A stretch of DNA of 35,116 nt, taken from assembly GCA_017987575.1 (NCBI GenBank), contig JAGNTK010000012.1:1-35116 (forward strand), given 5' to 3'. Every line of letters starts with the position of its first letter. The stretch's first letter is position 1. Both the position numbers and the translations under genes were made by a program. Origin of the DNA: Novosphingobium sp. Lineage in GTDB: Bacteria; Pseudomonadota; Alphaproteobacteria; Sphingomonadales; Sphingomonadaceae. Under the pieces are notes generated by a model that saw nothing but the letters and a program-made list of their open reading frames with translations, did not search any database and was not told where the DNA came from. Below, piece by piece: positions 6,535-15,333 of this stretch.

Positions 6535-8091
6535 TTAGCGGCCTTCGCCAATATGGTCCATCCACGGCCCGATTTCGCCCACGGTGGTGCGGAAGGCGCT
6601 CAGCGCTGCGGCTGGATCGTTGCCATCGCTCTGCTCAGACGACAGGATCAAGGTCGCAGTAGGCCGCGCTCGCAGCAGCAGCCGGTCAACGATATTACCG
6701 AGCTTGAGCCTGGCATTGCTGCCGGTCAGCAGGCTGCCGCTGCGATACCAGGTCAGCGCCAGTCGCGCAGTGGCGCCATTGTAGAGCAACCGCTCACTTT
6801 TGGCGTCAACCACGGATGGGCCATTACTGGTCCATGACCAACCACTGTCGGGACGCAATGCACCCTCACCAAACCCGCCTGCTTCCTTGCCTTCGGACTG
6901 CGCAGCGTAGAGCGCATAGAACACATCGACCCGCGCACCCTTGGCGTTGCGATATGAGCCCAAAAGCCGGTGATCTGCCCCGCCAGCGCGGGGTTCCCAC
7001 GGTGCAACTGGAAGATAGTCTACCCGTTGCCAGCCTGGAACCTCGGGCAGGTTCAACTGCACAGGCAGTGGCGCACGCAGCCCATCAGCCAAAACCGACC
7101 AGCCCATCCCGGCAGCGACCAACAAAACCGGAGCCACCAGCAGCGCCTTCCAGCTCGAAACCGAGCGTTCAAACGTTGCAAAGCGGGGATCAGCGCCAAT
7201 CGCCACGGCATCGATCATCGGTTCATCAATTCCCCGATCAAAGAACTTCCATGACAACCCCAACACCGCCGCAATCACCACCGCGAAAAAGATCCAACCA
7301 TAGATCAGGTGGTCGATCCCGGCGGCTTTTTCGATCCCGACATATTGCGCGGCATAGATGGTGCCCCAGGCCCGCACCCCGTTGGCGAGGATCGGAACCG
7401 CAATGCACAGGGCCATAAACGCAGCCCGGCGATGCCAACTGCGAAACCCGACATTGGCGACCAGTGTTCCCAAGGCGATCATGGCAATCAGGAACTTTAC
7501 GCCCGAGCAAGCCTCGGCCACTTCGAACAGCCCTGCCGGGGTATCAATGAATACCCCGTCAACCACCGCTGAAACCCCGCTTAGGCCGACCAGCGCAATG
7601 GTCAACTTGGCCGTGATGGTCTGCAGCGGCGGGACCAGTTCGTCACCAAACGGGACCAAAAAGGCCAGATAGGCCATCGGAAACAGCAAAGCGCTGAATG
7701 TTCGCGGGCCCAAAAACAGCAGCGCTGCTGATGGCAGCATCGCTACCGCCGCGGCCTGACGCAGCAGGTTGAACCCGGCAAAGGTGCCCAACACCCATCC
7801 GAATACCGCCAGTGCCAATGGTACCAGCCCACCGACCCAGCCCTTAGGCTCCAGGTCGCGCAACTGCGGCCAGCGCTGCCAAACCAACCAGCCGATAATC
7901 ACGGGAACCAGAATGATATGGTTGTAAGTCGAACTGTTCCACCACTGATCGGCCATCGTCAGCCAATCGGGCAGAAACACCAGGATCAATGACAGCCAGG
8001 CCAAACCCAACTGCAATGCCGCAGTCCGCCAGACTGGCGGCAGACGTTCGGCCAATGCAGTGGGAGCGATGGTGAGCGCTTCAGGCGGCAT
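6535..8091 (-). CDS. xrtA: exosortase A fused to an EpsI domain (XrtA)
   Basis: XrtA is an inner-membrane cysteine transpeptidase thought to cut PEP-CTERM sorting signals of exported proteins. From the ATG at 8091 (GGAGAG about nine bases upstream) the protein has 518 residues; a longer reading frame to 8166 lies inside the previous gene. Residues about 30-285 contain multiple membrane helices and the exosortase triad: Cys195 in EACSGVKF, Arg240 in NGVRAWGT and His261 in GIDHLIYGW. After a last helix (about 315-330), residues 335-505 match the periplasmic EpsI-type domain. This fusion is usual for XrtA of this group. The start overlaps the end of the glycosyltransferase gene by 11 bases, so the two are probably translationally coupled. 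Confidence 0.95.
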   Translation of the reverse strand: MPPEALTIAPTALAERLPPVWRTAALQLGLAWLSLILVFLPDWLTMADQWWNSSTYNHIILVPVIIGWLVWQRWPQLRDLEPKGWVGGLVPLALAVFGWVLGTFAGFNLLRQAAAVAMLPSAALLFLGPRTFSALLFPMAYLAFLVPFGDELVPPLQTITAKLTIALVGLSGVSAVVDGVFIDTPAGLFEVAEACSGVKFLIAMIALGTLVANVGFRSWHRRAAFMALCIAVPILANGVRAWGTIYAAQYVGIEKAAGIDHLIYGWIFFAVVIAAVLGLSWKFFDRGIDEPMIDAVAIGADPRFATFERSVSSWKALLVAPVLLVAAGMGWSVLADGLRAPLPVQLNLPEVPGWQRVDYLPVAPWEPRAGGADHRLLGSYRNAKGARVDVFYALYAAQSEGKEAGGFGEGALRPDSGWSWTSNGPSVVDAKSERLLYNGATARLALTWYRSGSLLTGSNARLKLGNIVDRLLLRARPTATLILSSEQSDGNDPAAALSAFRTTVGEIGPWMDHIGEGR

Positions 8092-9316
8092 GACGCACTT
8101 CGCTCTCCGCCAGCCCCAGCATAGCTGACAATGGCGCGAGCGTTGCTGCCCAGCTGAGCGTCTCAATCACAAAGCCGCGCGCTTGCTGACCAATCAGGCC
8201 CGCCAAAGCTGGATCACGCGTAAGGCGCAGCACAGCTTCGGCCAGCGCAATGTCGTCTTCGGCGATCAGCAGATGCTGGCCGGGGATTGCTCCAATGCCA
8301 GTCGCTGCCGAAGGGGTCAGCACGACGGGCAGACACATCGCCATCGCCTCCAGCACCTTGTTCTGAACGCCTCTGGCCAGCTCAAGCGGGACCAGCGCCA
8401 AATCGGCACCAGCCAACCAGGTCCGGATATCATCGACTTCGCCCCAGACTCGGCTGCCATTCACGCCATCAAGCGCACGCAAGGCCTCAGGCGGATTACG
8501 GCCGACGACATGGAAGGTCGCTTCTGGCGCTTCGGCCCGGATCAGCGGCATCAACCGTTCGATCGCGCGCGTAGCAGCAGCGATATTCGGTGCGTAGTCC
8601 ATCTGACCGGTAAAAATCAGTCGCGGCCCTGTGCAATCAAGCAATCGGGGTTCCGGTTGAACCGTGCGCGGATCGAACAGCTGGTTATCGATCCCGTTGC
8701 GCAATGCCTGGACGTCACATTTGGCTCGATCGTCTGACCCAAGTCGCGCGGCAAATAGCGCCGCTTCCTCAGCAGAAACCAGCAAACTGTGCTCCGCCCG
8801 CCGCGCCAGCCGCGCTTCTTCGGCGCGCAGCAAGCGTCCTTCGCGGGCATCGATCCACGCCCGCGGACCAGCGCCTGCCTGCGCATAGGCCGCAAACTTG
8901 GCCGAATCGACATCGACGAAATCGAGAATCACCCGGCCGGAGAAAGACTTCGGGACGTATTGCCCCATTTGGCCTGAGAACACGTAGATCGTGTCGATCG
9001 GGCGTTCGCGCAGGATCCGGTCCACGTAGCGGGCCAGATCAGGATGATGGAACGCGGTCAGACTGACCGGGCGACGCTTCAGAAGTGCTTCGACTCCCGC
9101 TAGCGGCACCGGTTTGGTCCGGCGGATCAGGCAGTGGCTGGCCGCCAGCGCCTGCAACTGCGGTTCCTCGGCCTGATCCTTGTCGGTCTCGGCAAAGGTC
9201 GCGACGTGCACCGGGGCCAGCGTGGCCAGATGGCGCAGCACGTGGCAGGATCGGATCTTGTCGCCCCGATCGGGCGGGAATGGCATCCGATGGGCCAAAA
9301 ACAGGATTTCGCCCAT
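8081..9316 (-). CDS. glycosyltransferase, exosortase A/PEP-CTERM-associated type
   Basis: The 411-residue protein begins at ATG 9316, whose A is the last base of the upstream FemAB stop (TGATG coupling). The reading frame is open further upstream, but that part overlaps the FemAB gene. The N-terminal LFLAHRMPFPPDRGDKIRS is characteristic of the PEP-CTERM-associated sugar transferase family (TIGR03087). The C-terminal half has GT-B features, GRLIFTGQMDYAPN-like sequence, HVVGRNPPEAL and VPLELARGVQNKVLEAMAM, where the donor nucleotide-sugar binds. It should add a sugar to the lipid-linked EPS repeat on the cytoplasmic face. It is the only glycosyltransferase in the window, so enzymes for the rest of the repeat and for its initiation must be encoded elsewhere. 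Confidence 0.9.
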   Translation of the reverse strand: MGEILFLAHRMPFPPDRGDKIRSCHVLRHLATLAPVHVATFAETDKDQAEEPQLQALAASHCLIRRTKPVPLAGVEALLKRRPVSLTAFHHPDLARYVDRILRERPIDTIYVFSGQMGQYVPKSFSGRVILDFVDVDSAKFAAYAQAGAGPRAWIDAREGRLLRAEEARLARRAEHSLLVSAEEAALFAARLGSDDRAKCDVQALRNGIDNQLFDPRTVQPEPRLLDCTGPRLIFTGQMDYAPNIAAATRAIERLMPLIRAEAPEATFHVVGRNPPEALRALDGVNGSRVWGEVDDIRTWLAGADLALVPLELARGVQNKVLEAMAMCLPVVLTPSAATGIGAIPGQHLLIAEDDIALAEAVLRLTRDPALAGLIGQQARGFVIETLSWAATLAPLSAMLGLAESEVRHAA

Positions 9317-10392
9317 CAGCCGAGGCCGCGGGCGATGTGGGGTCCGATTCTGTTGGCGAGCGGCAGTGGCAAACGTTTCCACAGCGCGATCCGGGCGGCG
9401 TGCTTGCCACTGGTAGGATCGGCATCGCGCGCCTCTGCACCCGGTGCAGTCCAGCTGGCATAGCCCAGTGGCTCGGCTTCAAAACCCCAATTCTTCTTGA
9501 AGTCGGCCGGACCACTGCCGGTCTTTGAGCGGCCAAAGTCAAACTTGGTGCAGCCTCGGCGGCGGGCGTGGAGCATCAGTTCAAAATACATCCGATCATT
9601 GGCCCGCAGCCGCCGCGCATCCCACGTGCCGCCACCCCAATAGGGCATAACCGCGCCATTGTGGTAAAGCGACAGAACGCTGGCGACCGGGTTTCCGTCG
9701 TGGCGCACGGTCAGGATATCAGCGTCCTCGCCAAAGGCATCGAGCACGGCATCGAACAGACTGCGCGGAAAAACAGGTGTGCCGAGATTTCGGACGCTTT
9801 CGGCATAGACCGCATAGTGCGCGGCGCGGTCCTCTGCGCTCGATCCAACCGATACGGTCAGTTCGTTCGCCAAACCTTTGCGCACTTCGGCACGCTGTTT
9901 GCGCGGAATCCAGGTCAGCTGCGCCTCATCGTCATCGGCCAGCGGGGCGACAAAGCCGCAATGCGAATCGAACCGGATTTTCCAACCGGCCCGCGCCTTG
10001 GGCAGCATCCCGCCGCGCAGCTCGGCCGTAGGGCAAGAGCGGCGCAGCGCGAGCTCTTCAAGCCCGCCAAGCAAAGCCTTTCCTGATCGCTCGTCCACAG
10101 CGAGAACGCCGCCCGCAACGCCAAACCCGCTGGAGGCAAGCATCCGCCCGAACAGCGGAGAATGAACTTCGCTCAGCGGCAGGTATCCAGACAGCTCACC
10201 GCCGCGCTCAGCGACCAAGGCGATTGCCCGGTTGCCGGTACCCTGTGCCACGGCGCGCAGCCAGGTCGGGCGATGGAACGGAGTCCCTTCAGGATGTTCG
10301 GCGACAAACCGTTCAAGCCGCGCGAACTCGTCTCGGTCGGCCAAATCGGCCTCTCGCAAGACCAGTGCGGCAGGTTTGAACGGCGCGTTCAT
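9316..10392 (-). CDS. FemAB-like acyl/aminoacyl transferase of the exosortase A locus
   Basis: The protein has 358 residues from ATG 10392, chosen because it forms an ATGA overlap with the deacetylase stop; the longer frame to 10572 lies inside that gene. It shows two GNAT-like halves. The second has ASVLSLYHNGAVMPYWGGG, NDRMYFELMLHARRRGCTKFDFGRSK and FKKNWGFEAEPLGY, typical of the FemAB-related protein of PEP-CTERM loci (TIGR03019). FemAB proteins transfer aminoacyl groups from tRNA to peptidoglycan. Here the donor and acceptor are unknown, with exopolysaccharide a plausible acceptor. A second protein of this kind lies at 20480-21484. The stop overlaps the glycosyltransferase start by one base. 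Confidence 0.88.
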   Translation of the reverse strand: MNAPFKPAALVLREADLADRDEFARLERFVAEHPEGTPFHRPTWLRAVAQGTGNRAIALVAERGGELSGYLPLSEVHSPLFGRMLASSGFGVAGGVLAVDERSGKALLGGLEELALRRSCPTAELRGGMLPKARAGWKIRFDSHCGFVAPLADDDEAQLTWIPRKQRAEVRKGLANELTVSVGSSAEDRAAHYAVYAESVRNLGTPVFPRSLFDAVLDAFGEDADILTVRHDGNPVASVLSLYHNGAVMPYWGGGTWDARRLRANDRMYFELMLHARRRGCTKFDFGRSKTGSGPADFKKNWGFEAEPLGYASWTAPGAEARDADPTSGKHAARIALWKRLPLPLANRIGPHIARGLG

Positions 10393-11261
10393 GCCGCCAT
10401 GTCCAGGGCAAAGGCTTTTTCGCGGTGGGCCAGCAAGTCCATCCTGCCCCAGGCGAAATTGCCCAGCAGCTGTTCCAGCTTTTCCGCCATCACGCCAAGA
10501 TTGGTATAGTGCCGCACCTTGGAACGCAGCGATGCACCGGTGACCCGGGGCTGCTGTGGATCGATCTCCCACGGGTGAAAATAGAACACGGCGGGGCGGC
10601 GGTCCTGTTCATTGACCTGCCGGATTGCCCAGCGCGAAAAGCCATAGGGCAGCACCCGGAAAAAGCCGCCGCCACCAGCCGCCAGACGGCGTCCGGCAAA
10701 ATGCGCGGTGGTTACTGGAATTTCGATCAGATCGGCCCATGGCAGCGGCTTGAAAGCAAACCGCGGTGCCTCGCGCCAGCCATAATGATCGTGAGAAATT
10801 GGTGCGACTGACGAGCTGTAGGCAAAGCCTTGCTCGGCCAGCGCCATGTAAGCCCATGGGGTGCGCTGATCGATCGAGAAGCTGGGCGCGCGGTAACCGT
10901 TAACTGCTGCGCCCGAAGCATCTTCGAGAACTTTCTTGGATCGCTCCAGATCGGCGGCAAAACTGTCCCGATCGAACCGGAAAACGCGCTCGTGATCCCA
11001 GCCGTGGCTGGCGAGCTCATGCCCCGCATCAACGATCCGGCGCATCAAGCCGCCATGGCGCTGTGCCACCCAGCCAAGCGTGAAGAACGTCGCATGGACA
11101 TCTGCCGCAGCAAACATCTCAAGGATCCGCTCACAATTGCGCTCAACCCGATCATCGAGCGACGTCCAACTGCCCCGGTCGATCACCCCTTCAAAGGCGC
11201 CGACCTGAAACCAGTCTTCAACGTCGACCGAAAGGCCGTTGACCAAACCCGCGGGAGTCAT
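10389..11261 (-). CDS. polysaccharide deacetylase with DUF3473-type C-terminus
   Basis: This 290-residue NodB-fold deacetylase has the metal and catalytic motifs in order: SVDVEDWF (Asp13-Trp17), HATFFTLGWVA, HELASHGWDH (metal His86 and His90) and GYRAPSFSI (Arg124). The C-terminal YFHPWEIDPQQPR matches the family tied to PEP-CTERM loci (TIGR03006/DUF3473). It has no signal peptide, so it probably acts on cytoplasmic or membrane-facing precursors, removing N- or O-acetyl groups from EPS sugars. The start has GGAGG five bases upstream. It follows the ATPase gene by 23 bases and overlaps the FemAB start by four. Confidence 0.92.
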   Translation of the reverse strand: MTPAGLVNGLSVDVEDWFQVGAFEGVIDRGSWTSLDDRVERNCERILEMFAAADVHATFFTLGWVAQRHGGLMRRIVDAGHELASHGWDHERVFRFDRDSFAADLERSKKVLEDASGAAVNGYRAPSFSIDQRTPWAYMALAEQGFAYSSSVAPISHDHYGWREAPRFAFKPLPWADLIEIPVTTAHFAGRRLAAGGGGFFRVLPYGFSRWAIRQVNEQDRRPAVFYFHPWEIDPQQPRVTGASLRSKVRHYTNLGVMAEKLEQLLGNFAWGRMDLLAHREKAFALDMAA

Positions 11262-11284
11262 GGGGCCTCCTTCTCAAACCGGGT

Positions 11285-12472
11285 TCAGGCCGCAGCGCGG
11301 CTGGCTTCGTCGGATTCGATCCATTCGATCAGCATGGTCAGCGTGTGACGGATCGTGCGTTCCTGCTCGAGCATCTTGCCTTCGATCCCGGCCAGCTTGG
11401 CCTCGATCGCTGCGAGAGCGGCTGAATCGGCAGCCGGTGCAGCAACAGGTGCGGCAGCCATCGTTTCACGTTCATTGGCGAGCTCAATCACAGCCTGCTG
11501 CAGCTCGGCGATCTGCGCGTCTCGTTCGGCCAGCAGGGCCTGAAGCTGGCTCATCACCACGGCATCGACCGGAACAGGAGCTGGTACCGGAGCAGCCGCA
11601 GGCTGCGGGGCAACTGCCACGACTTCGACCTTGGGTTCAGGCCGCTTCAGTTGGAGCGTGCCATCGAGTTCTAGTTCCTCGAGGACCTGGGTCAGCATCG
11701 CACCGTCAATCCGGTTGCGCTGTTCGACCGCGCCGAGCAGCATCAGCCGGTTGCAGATCTGGTTGATCCGGCGCGGCACGCCGCCCGATGCTTCGAACAG
11801 CACGGTATAAACGCGCTGATCGAACTTGGGATTACCGGTCCAGCCAACGCATTTCAGGCGATGCTCGATGTAGGGCTGTACTTCGCCAAGCTCCATCGCC
11901 TCAAGATGATGGGCGGCGATCACGCGCTGGCGCAGCTGCTCCAGCTGAGGATGTTCCTGGATCGTATCGCGGAATTCGGGCTGACCCAGCAGTAACGTCT
12001 GCAGCAGCGGGTGCGCGCCAAGCTGAAAATTCGACAGCATCCGCAGCTCTTCCAGCGCATCAATCGCCAGGTTCTGGCTTTCGTCGACGACCAGCAGGCA
12101 GCGGCGGCCCGCGCGAGCTTCGTCATGAAGGAACGCTTCGATCGCGCCTAGTGCCGAGGCCTTGTCGTGCCCATCGACGATCAGACCAAAAGCCTGCGCG
12201 ACAAGGTGGACCAGTTCTTCGCCATCGAGCTTGCTGGTGACGATCTGCGCCGCAGTCAGCCGCGCTGGATCGATCGTCGCCATCAGGTGCGCGACCAGGG
12301 TCGACTTACCGGCCCCAACCTCACCCGTGATCACCACGAAGCCTTCGCCCTGGGCCAATCCATAGGACAGGTAGGACAGCGCCTTACGGTGGGTCAGGCT
12401 TTCAAAATAGAATGCCGGATCGGGCGTCAACTGAAACGGACGGCCGGTCAGCCCATAATAATCATTGAACAT
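11285..12472 (-). CDS. general-secretion-type AAA ATPase of the exosortase A locus with coiled-coil tail
   Basis: The start is set at ATG 12472, with a G-rich ribosome site nine bases upstream; the frame also offers a TTG six bases earlier that sits too close to that site. The 395 residues start with MFNDYYGLTGRPFQLTPDP, typical of the ExeA/GspA-like ATPase family of PEP-CTERM loci (TIGR03015). Walker A is GEVGAGKS (50-57) and Walker B CLLVVDES (125-132), followed by HLEAMELGEVQPYIEHRL and GGVPRRINQICNRLML. The family domain covers about 270 residues; here about 120 more follow, first Ala/Pro/Val-rich, then a likely coiled coil (LLAERDAQIAELQQAVIELA, then IEAKLAGIEGKMLEQERTIR). ATP hydrolysis likely drives assembly or secretion of envelope components; the exact role is unknown. 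Confidence 0.9.
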   Translation of the reverse strand: MFNDYYGLTGRPFQLTPDPAFYFESLTHRKALSYLSYGLAQGEGFVVITGEVGAGKSTLVAHLMATIDPARLTAAQIVTSKLDGEELVHLVAQAFGLIVDGHDKASALGAIEAFLHDEARAGRRCLLVVDESQNLAIDALEELRMLSNFQLGAHPLLQTLLLGQPEFRDTIQEHPQLEQLRQRVIAAHHLEAMELGEVQPYIEHRLKCVGWTGNPKFDQRVYTVLFEASGGVPRRINQICNRLMLLGAVEQRNRIDGAMLTQVLEELELDGTLQLKRPEPKVEVVAVAPQPAAAPVPAPVPVDAVVMSQLQALLAERDAQIAELQQAVIELANERETMAAAPVAAPAADSAALAAIEAKLAGIEGKMLEQERTIRHTLTMLIEWIESDEASRAAA

Positions 12473-12492
12473 TTGCAATCCCCCCGAGCTGC

Positions 12493-14226
12493 TCAGAACG
12501 AATACCGGAGGCCGACCATGGCTTGCGCCGACCAGACATCTTCCAGCAGTTCGCGATTGACCCCATCAACCCCGACAGCCGCAGTGGCTGTGAGGCGGCT
12601 GGTGATCGAACGATAGTATGCGGCGGTTGCACCAACCGCACTGGAGTTGCCAGCCAAGGCATCTCCGCTTTGGTACCAATTCGCCCGGACCGACGTTCCA
12701 AAGCTGGAATTGCGGTCGATCCGGCCATTGAGATAGGCCGCGACCCAGTAATTCTCATCGATCACGCCATTGGCAACGGCCAGCACTGTACCGGGCGCTG
12801 CAATGAACTTGCGGCGATCATAGCCTGCACCGAACCCGTACTGCAGATTGCCGGCGTTGATCCCCAACGTAGCGTTGACACCGCGCCCGCGGAACACTGC
12901 CGAATTGACCGAAGCCAGTGCGCCGTTGAGGCAGGTGCCCTGCCCCTGAGTCACCGCACCGGAGGCTGCAACGCAGCTACCCAGATCGCCGCTCAGCGGA
13001 TTGCGGAATGCATCAAACTGGGTCGGCAGCCCGGCCAGCTGATTGTTGAGCATGCCGCCAAAGCCGGAAATGCTGTCATAGGCCGAGATGTTGAGGCTCA
13101 TCCGCGAATTGGGCGCATAGGCAAAGCTGCCGTAATAGGTCGTCGAGCCATAACGGCGGCCAACATGGGCCTCGAGCGCGGTGCGCTTGCTGGGCCGCCA
13201 GATCACCCCGGCATCCCAGATCAGGCCATCGGCCTCATAGGCAATCTGGCGCGGCTGGCTCTTGTCGGTGACATAGCGGCCATCCGGGCCCACCACTGGC
13301 AAGCCGGTGATGGTGTCAATCACCGCATCACGGTTCGAAACCTTGACGTCTTCGTATCCGACCCCGCCGACCAGAGCGAGGTCCGACCCGATCGGCAAAG
13401 TGACATCGGCGCGCACATGCTTATCATCGATCCGTTGATCGAGATTGGAGACATCTTCGCGGTTCCAGCCCGCGCCGACGCCCAGTCCGATCGGCAGCAC
13501 GGTGCCCGCCTTGAACCCGGCGTGGAGCGCAGCGTTGTGGACTGTGCCTTCGTCATAGATATCAACCGGGGCCTGTCCGGGTGCAACGACCAGCACATCG
13601 GGCGATTCAACCCGGCTGTAGCCGAACCGATAATGCCCTTCGACCTGCAGCGCGCCCAGCTGGGTGCGCAGCGACGGGCCGATATAGGCCCCGTAGACCT
13701 GCGAAGTCGAATTGCCTTCGCGGCCAGAGAAGGTCGAGCCATTGTTCTCAACGCTCATCCGTGCAGCCATCGCTCCACCTTCGAGCGTGAGCGAACGCGG
13801 GATGATCCCAACGCTGGCGCGCGCGACGCCCGTGATCACATCGCTGTCCGGTACGCGGTTTGAACCGTAGCCAAAGCGCCGCTCATAGCGCAGTGAAACC
13901 GCTGCCTGGCTGTTGCGCCCGGCCATGTTGGCTTCGACCCCGGCGGCGAGTGCGGTATAGGTCAGCACCTCGTTTCCGGGCGATAGTTCAGCAGTAACGA
14001 CCTGCTGTGCCTCAATATAAGGCGTGACGCGAACCTTCTTGCCGCGCAGCCCCAGCTTGGGCCCGGCGTCATCGCCCTCGTCCATCTCGGCATCGCCGGC
14101 GTCGACATCGTCGCCAGAAGCGGCAACGTCGCCATAAGGCAATGACTGGGCGTGCGTCACGGCGGGCAGGCTGGCTACCAAGCAGGCGGCCAAAGCGGTA
14201 CAGGTCTTCACGAGGCGCGACTTCAT
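12493..14226 (-). CDS. outer-membrane beta-barrel protein of the exosortase A locus
   Basis: About 577 residues from ATG 14226, chosen because GGGGG lies six bases upstream and a signal peptide (MKSRLVKTCTALAACLVASL, cleaved near THAQ) begins there. ATG 14232, which overlaps the kinase stop as ATGA, is the alternative and adds two residues. After the signal peptide comes a short acidic stretch (DDVDAGDAEMDEGDD, about 39-55), then repeated amphipathic beta strands with many aromatic/glycine turns (AAVSLRYERRFGYG, VEGHYRFGYSRV). It ends in Phe (MVGLRYSF), the usual signal for barrel insertion by BAM. This fits the PEP-CTERM-associated barrel family TIGR03016. It may form an outer-membrane conduit for EPS or for the sorted proteins, but its function is unproven. 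Confidence 0.88.
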   Translation of the reverse strand: MKSRLVKTCTALAACLVASLPAVTHAQSLPYGDVAASGDDVDAGDAEMDEGDDAGPKLGLRGKKVRVTPYIEAQQVVTAELSPGNEVLTYTALAAGVEANMAGRNSQAAVSLRYERRFGYGSNRVPDSDVITGVARASVGIIPRSLTLEGGAMAARMSVENNGSTFSGREGNSTSQVYGAYIGPSLRTQLGALQVEGHYRFGYSRVESPDVLVVAPGQAPVDIYDEGTVHNAALHAGFKAGTVLPIGLGVGAGWNREDVSNLDQRIDDKHVRADVTLPIGSDLALVGGVGYEDVKVSNRDAVIDTITGLPVVGPDGRYVTDKSQPRQIAYEADGLIWDAGVIWRPSKRTALEAHVGRRYGSTTYYGSFAYAPNSRMSLNISAYDSISGFGGMLNNQLAGLPTQFDAFRNPLSGDLGSCVAASGAVTQGQGTCLNGALASVNSAVFRGRGVNATLGINAGNLQYGFGAGYDRRKFIAAPGTVLAVANGVIDENYWVAAYLNGRIDRNSSFGTSVRANWYQSGDALAGNSSAVGATAAYYRSITSRLTATAAVGVDGVNRELLEDVWSAQAMVGLRYSF

Positions 14227-14228
14227 GG

Positions 14229-15323
14229 TCATCCCCCATATCCATAATAAGAGCCAAAGCGGCGACCGCTGGGGCTGAAGTGAACGGCATTCAGCAGCAG
14301 CTGAATATTCGGGCAGGCAGAGAGTAGCGAAACGGCGTCTTCCAAGGCGCCTTGGCCAGTCCGGTCGGCGCGGGCGACCAACACGGATTGGCCGGCATAT
14401 TTGGCCAGCTCGGCTGCCGGAGAGGCAGCCAGCGCTGGCGGTGAATCGAAAATGATAATGCGGTGCGGTGCACCCTGGGTTAGCCGGTCGAGCACCGCAG
14501 CAGTGCGTGAACTCGATAAATATTCGCTGTCAGAAGTGGTGGCATTGCCCGCTGGCAGGACCCACAGCCCCGAAACATCAGTACCGATCACACAGTCGGC
14601 CACGTCAATTTCCGGATCGGCCAGCGCATCCATCAATCCCGGACCACCCGGCAAGCCGAGCATCGAAAGGACCGACGGCTTGGCGAAATCAGCGTCGACC
14701 AGCAGAACTTCACTTTCCTTCTCCGCCGCAATCGCGAGCGCGAGATTGACCGAGGTGTAGCTTTTGCCTTCGCCGGGATGCGGCGAGCAAATCAGGATCC
14801 GCTGCGATGCTGGACCCATCCCTTGCTGGCTAAGCTGGCTGGAATTGTAGAGCAGCGTGCGCTTCACAATGCGGAACTCTTCGAGCAGCCCGGTGACGCT
14901 GCCTTCCGGCACGATCAGGCCCTGTTCGCGCAGGTGCTGACGGTTGATCGGATGGCGTTCGCCCCGGAACCGGACCGGCATGGCAACTGGCGCGGGGACG
15001 TTGCTCCGCACTGCGACATGTGGTTCGATGACTTCGGGCTCAACCACTTCGGGCCGCGGTGCAGGCTTAACATGGACCTCTGGCGCGGCAGCCACACTCG
15101 CAGCAACGGGCTCGGCCACTGGGCTCACTTCGGCTTCTTCCACCACGTCATCCGCGCGGCGATAACGGCGGCGCTTTGACGCGGGCGGAATCAGGTTCTC
15201 CGGAATCGGCGCAGACTGCAGCTGCACCAGATCGTAATTGCGCACGACCCGTTCGATCAGTGTCGCCGCGCGGGCCTTGCCTTCATCCTCTTTGGGAACG
15301 GGGATCTTGGTTTGCTTGGTCAT
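14229..15323 (-). CDS. CpsD/Wzc-like tyrosine-protein kinase (BY-kinase domain)
   Basis: This 364-residue protein is the cytoplasmic kinase half of a polysaccharide co-polymerase. Residues about 60-115 are Pro/Val/Glu/Ala-rich and likely disordered. The kinase domain has Walker A SPHPGEGKS (180-188), Walker A' EVLLVDADFAKP (206-216) and Walker B RIIIFDSPP (288-296). The C-terminus GSYYGYGG carries three tyrosines (359, 360, 362), a short version of the autophosphorylation cluster. It belongs to the PEP-CTERM tyrosine-kinase family (TIGR03018) and probably partners the separately encoded chain-length protein just upstream (10 bases away), controlling EPS length and export. Its stop overlaps the first possible start of the barrel gene. 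Confidence 0.92.
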   Translation of the reverse strand: MTKQTKIPVPKEDEGKARAATLIERVVRNYDLVQLQSAPIPENLIPPASKRRRYRRADDVVEEAEVSPVAEPVAASVAAAPEVHVKPAPRPEVVEPEVIEPHVAVRSNVPAPVAMPVRFRGERHPINRQHLREQGLIVPEGSVTGLLEEFRIVKRTLLYNSSQLSQQGMGPASQRILICSPHPGEGKSYTSVNLALAIAAEKESEVLLVDADFAKPSVLSMLGLPGGPGLMDALADPEIDVADCVIGTDVSGLWVLPAGNATTSDSEYLSSSRTAAVLDRLTQGAPHRIIIFDSPPALAASPAAELAKYAGQSVLVARADRTGQGALEDAVSLLSACPNIQLLLNAVHFSPSGRRFGSYYGYGG

Positions 15324-15333
15324 CGGATTCCCC

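Noticed and set aside
12523-13863. 446-codon open frame on the plus strand
   Set aside because: It is antisense to the outer-membrane barrel gene, which has a signal peptide, barrel pattern and operon context. The translated sequence shows no domain and arises from high-GC codon bias.
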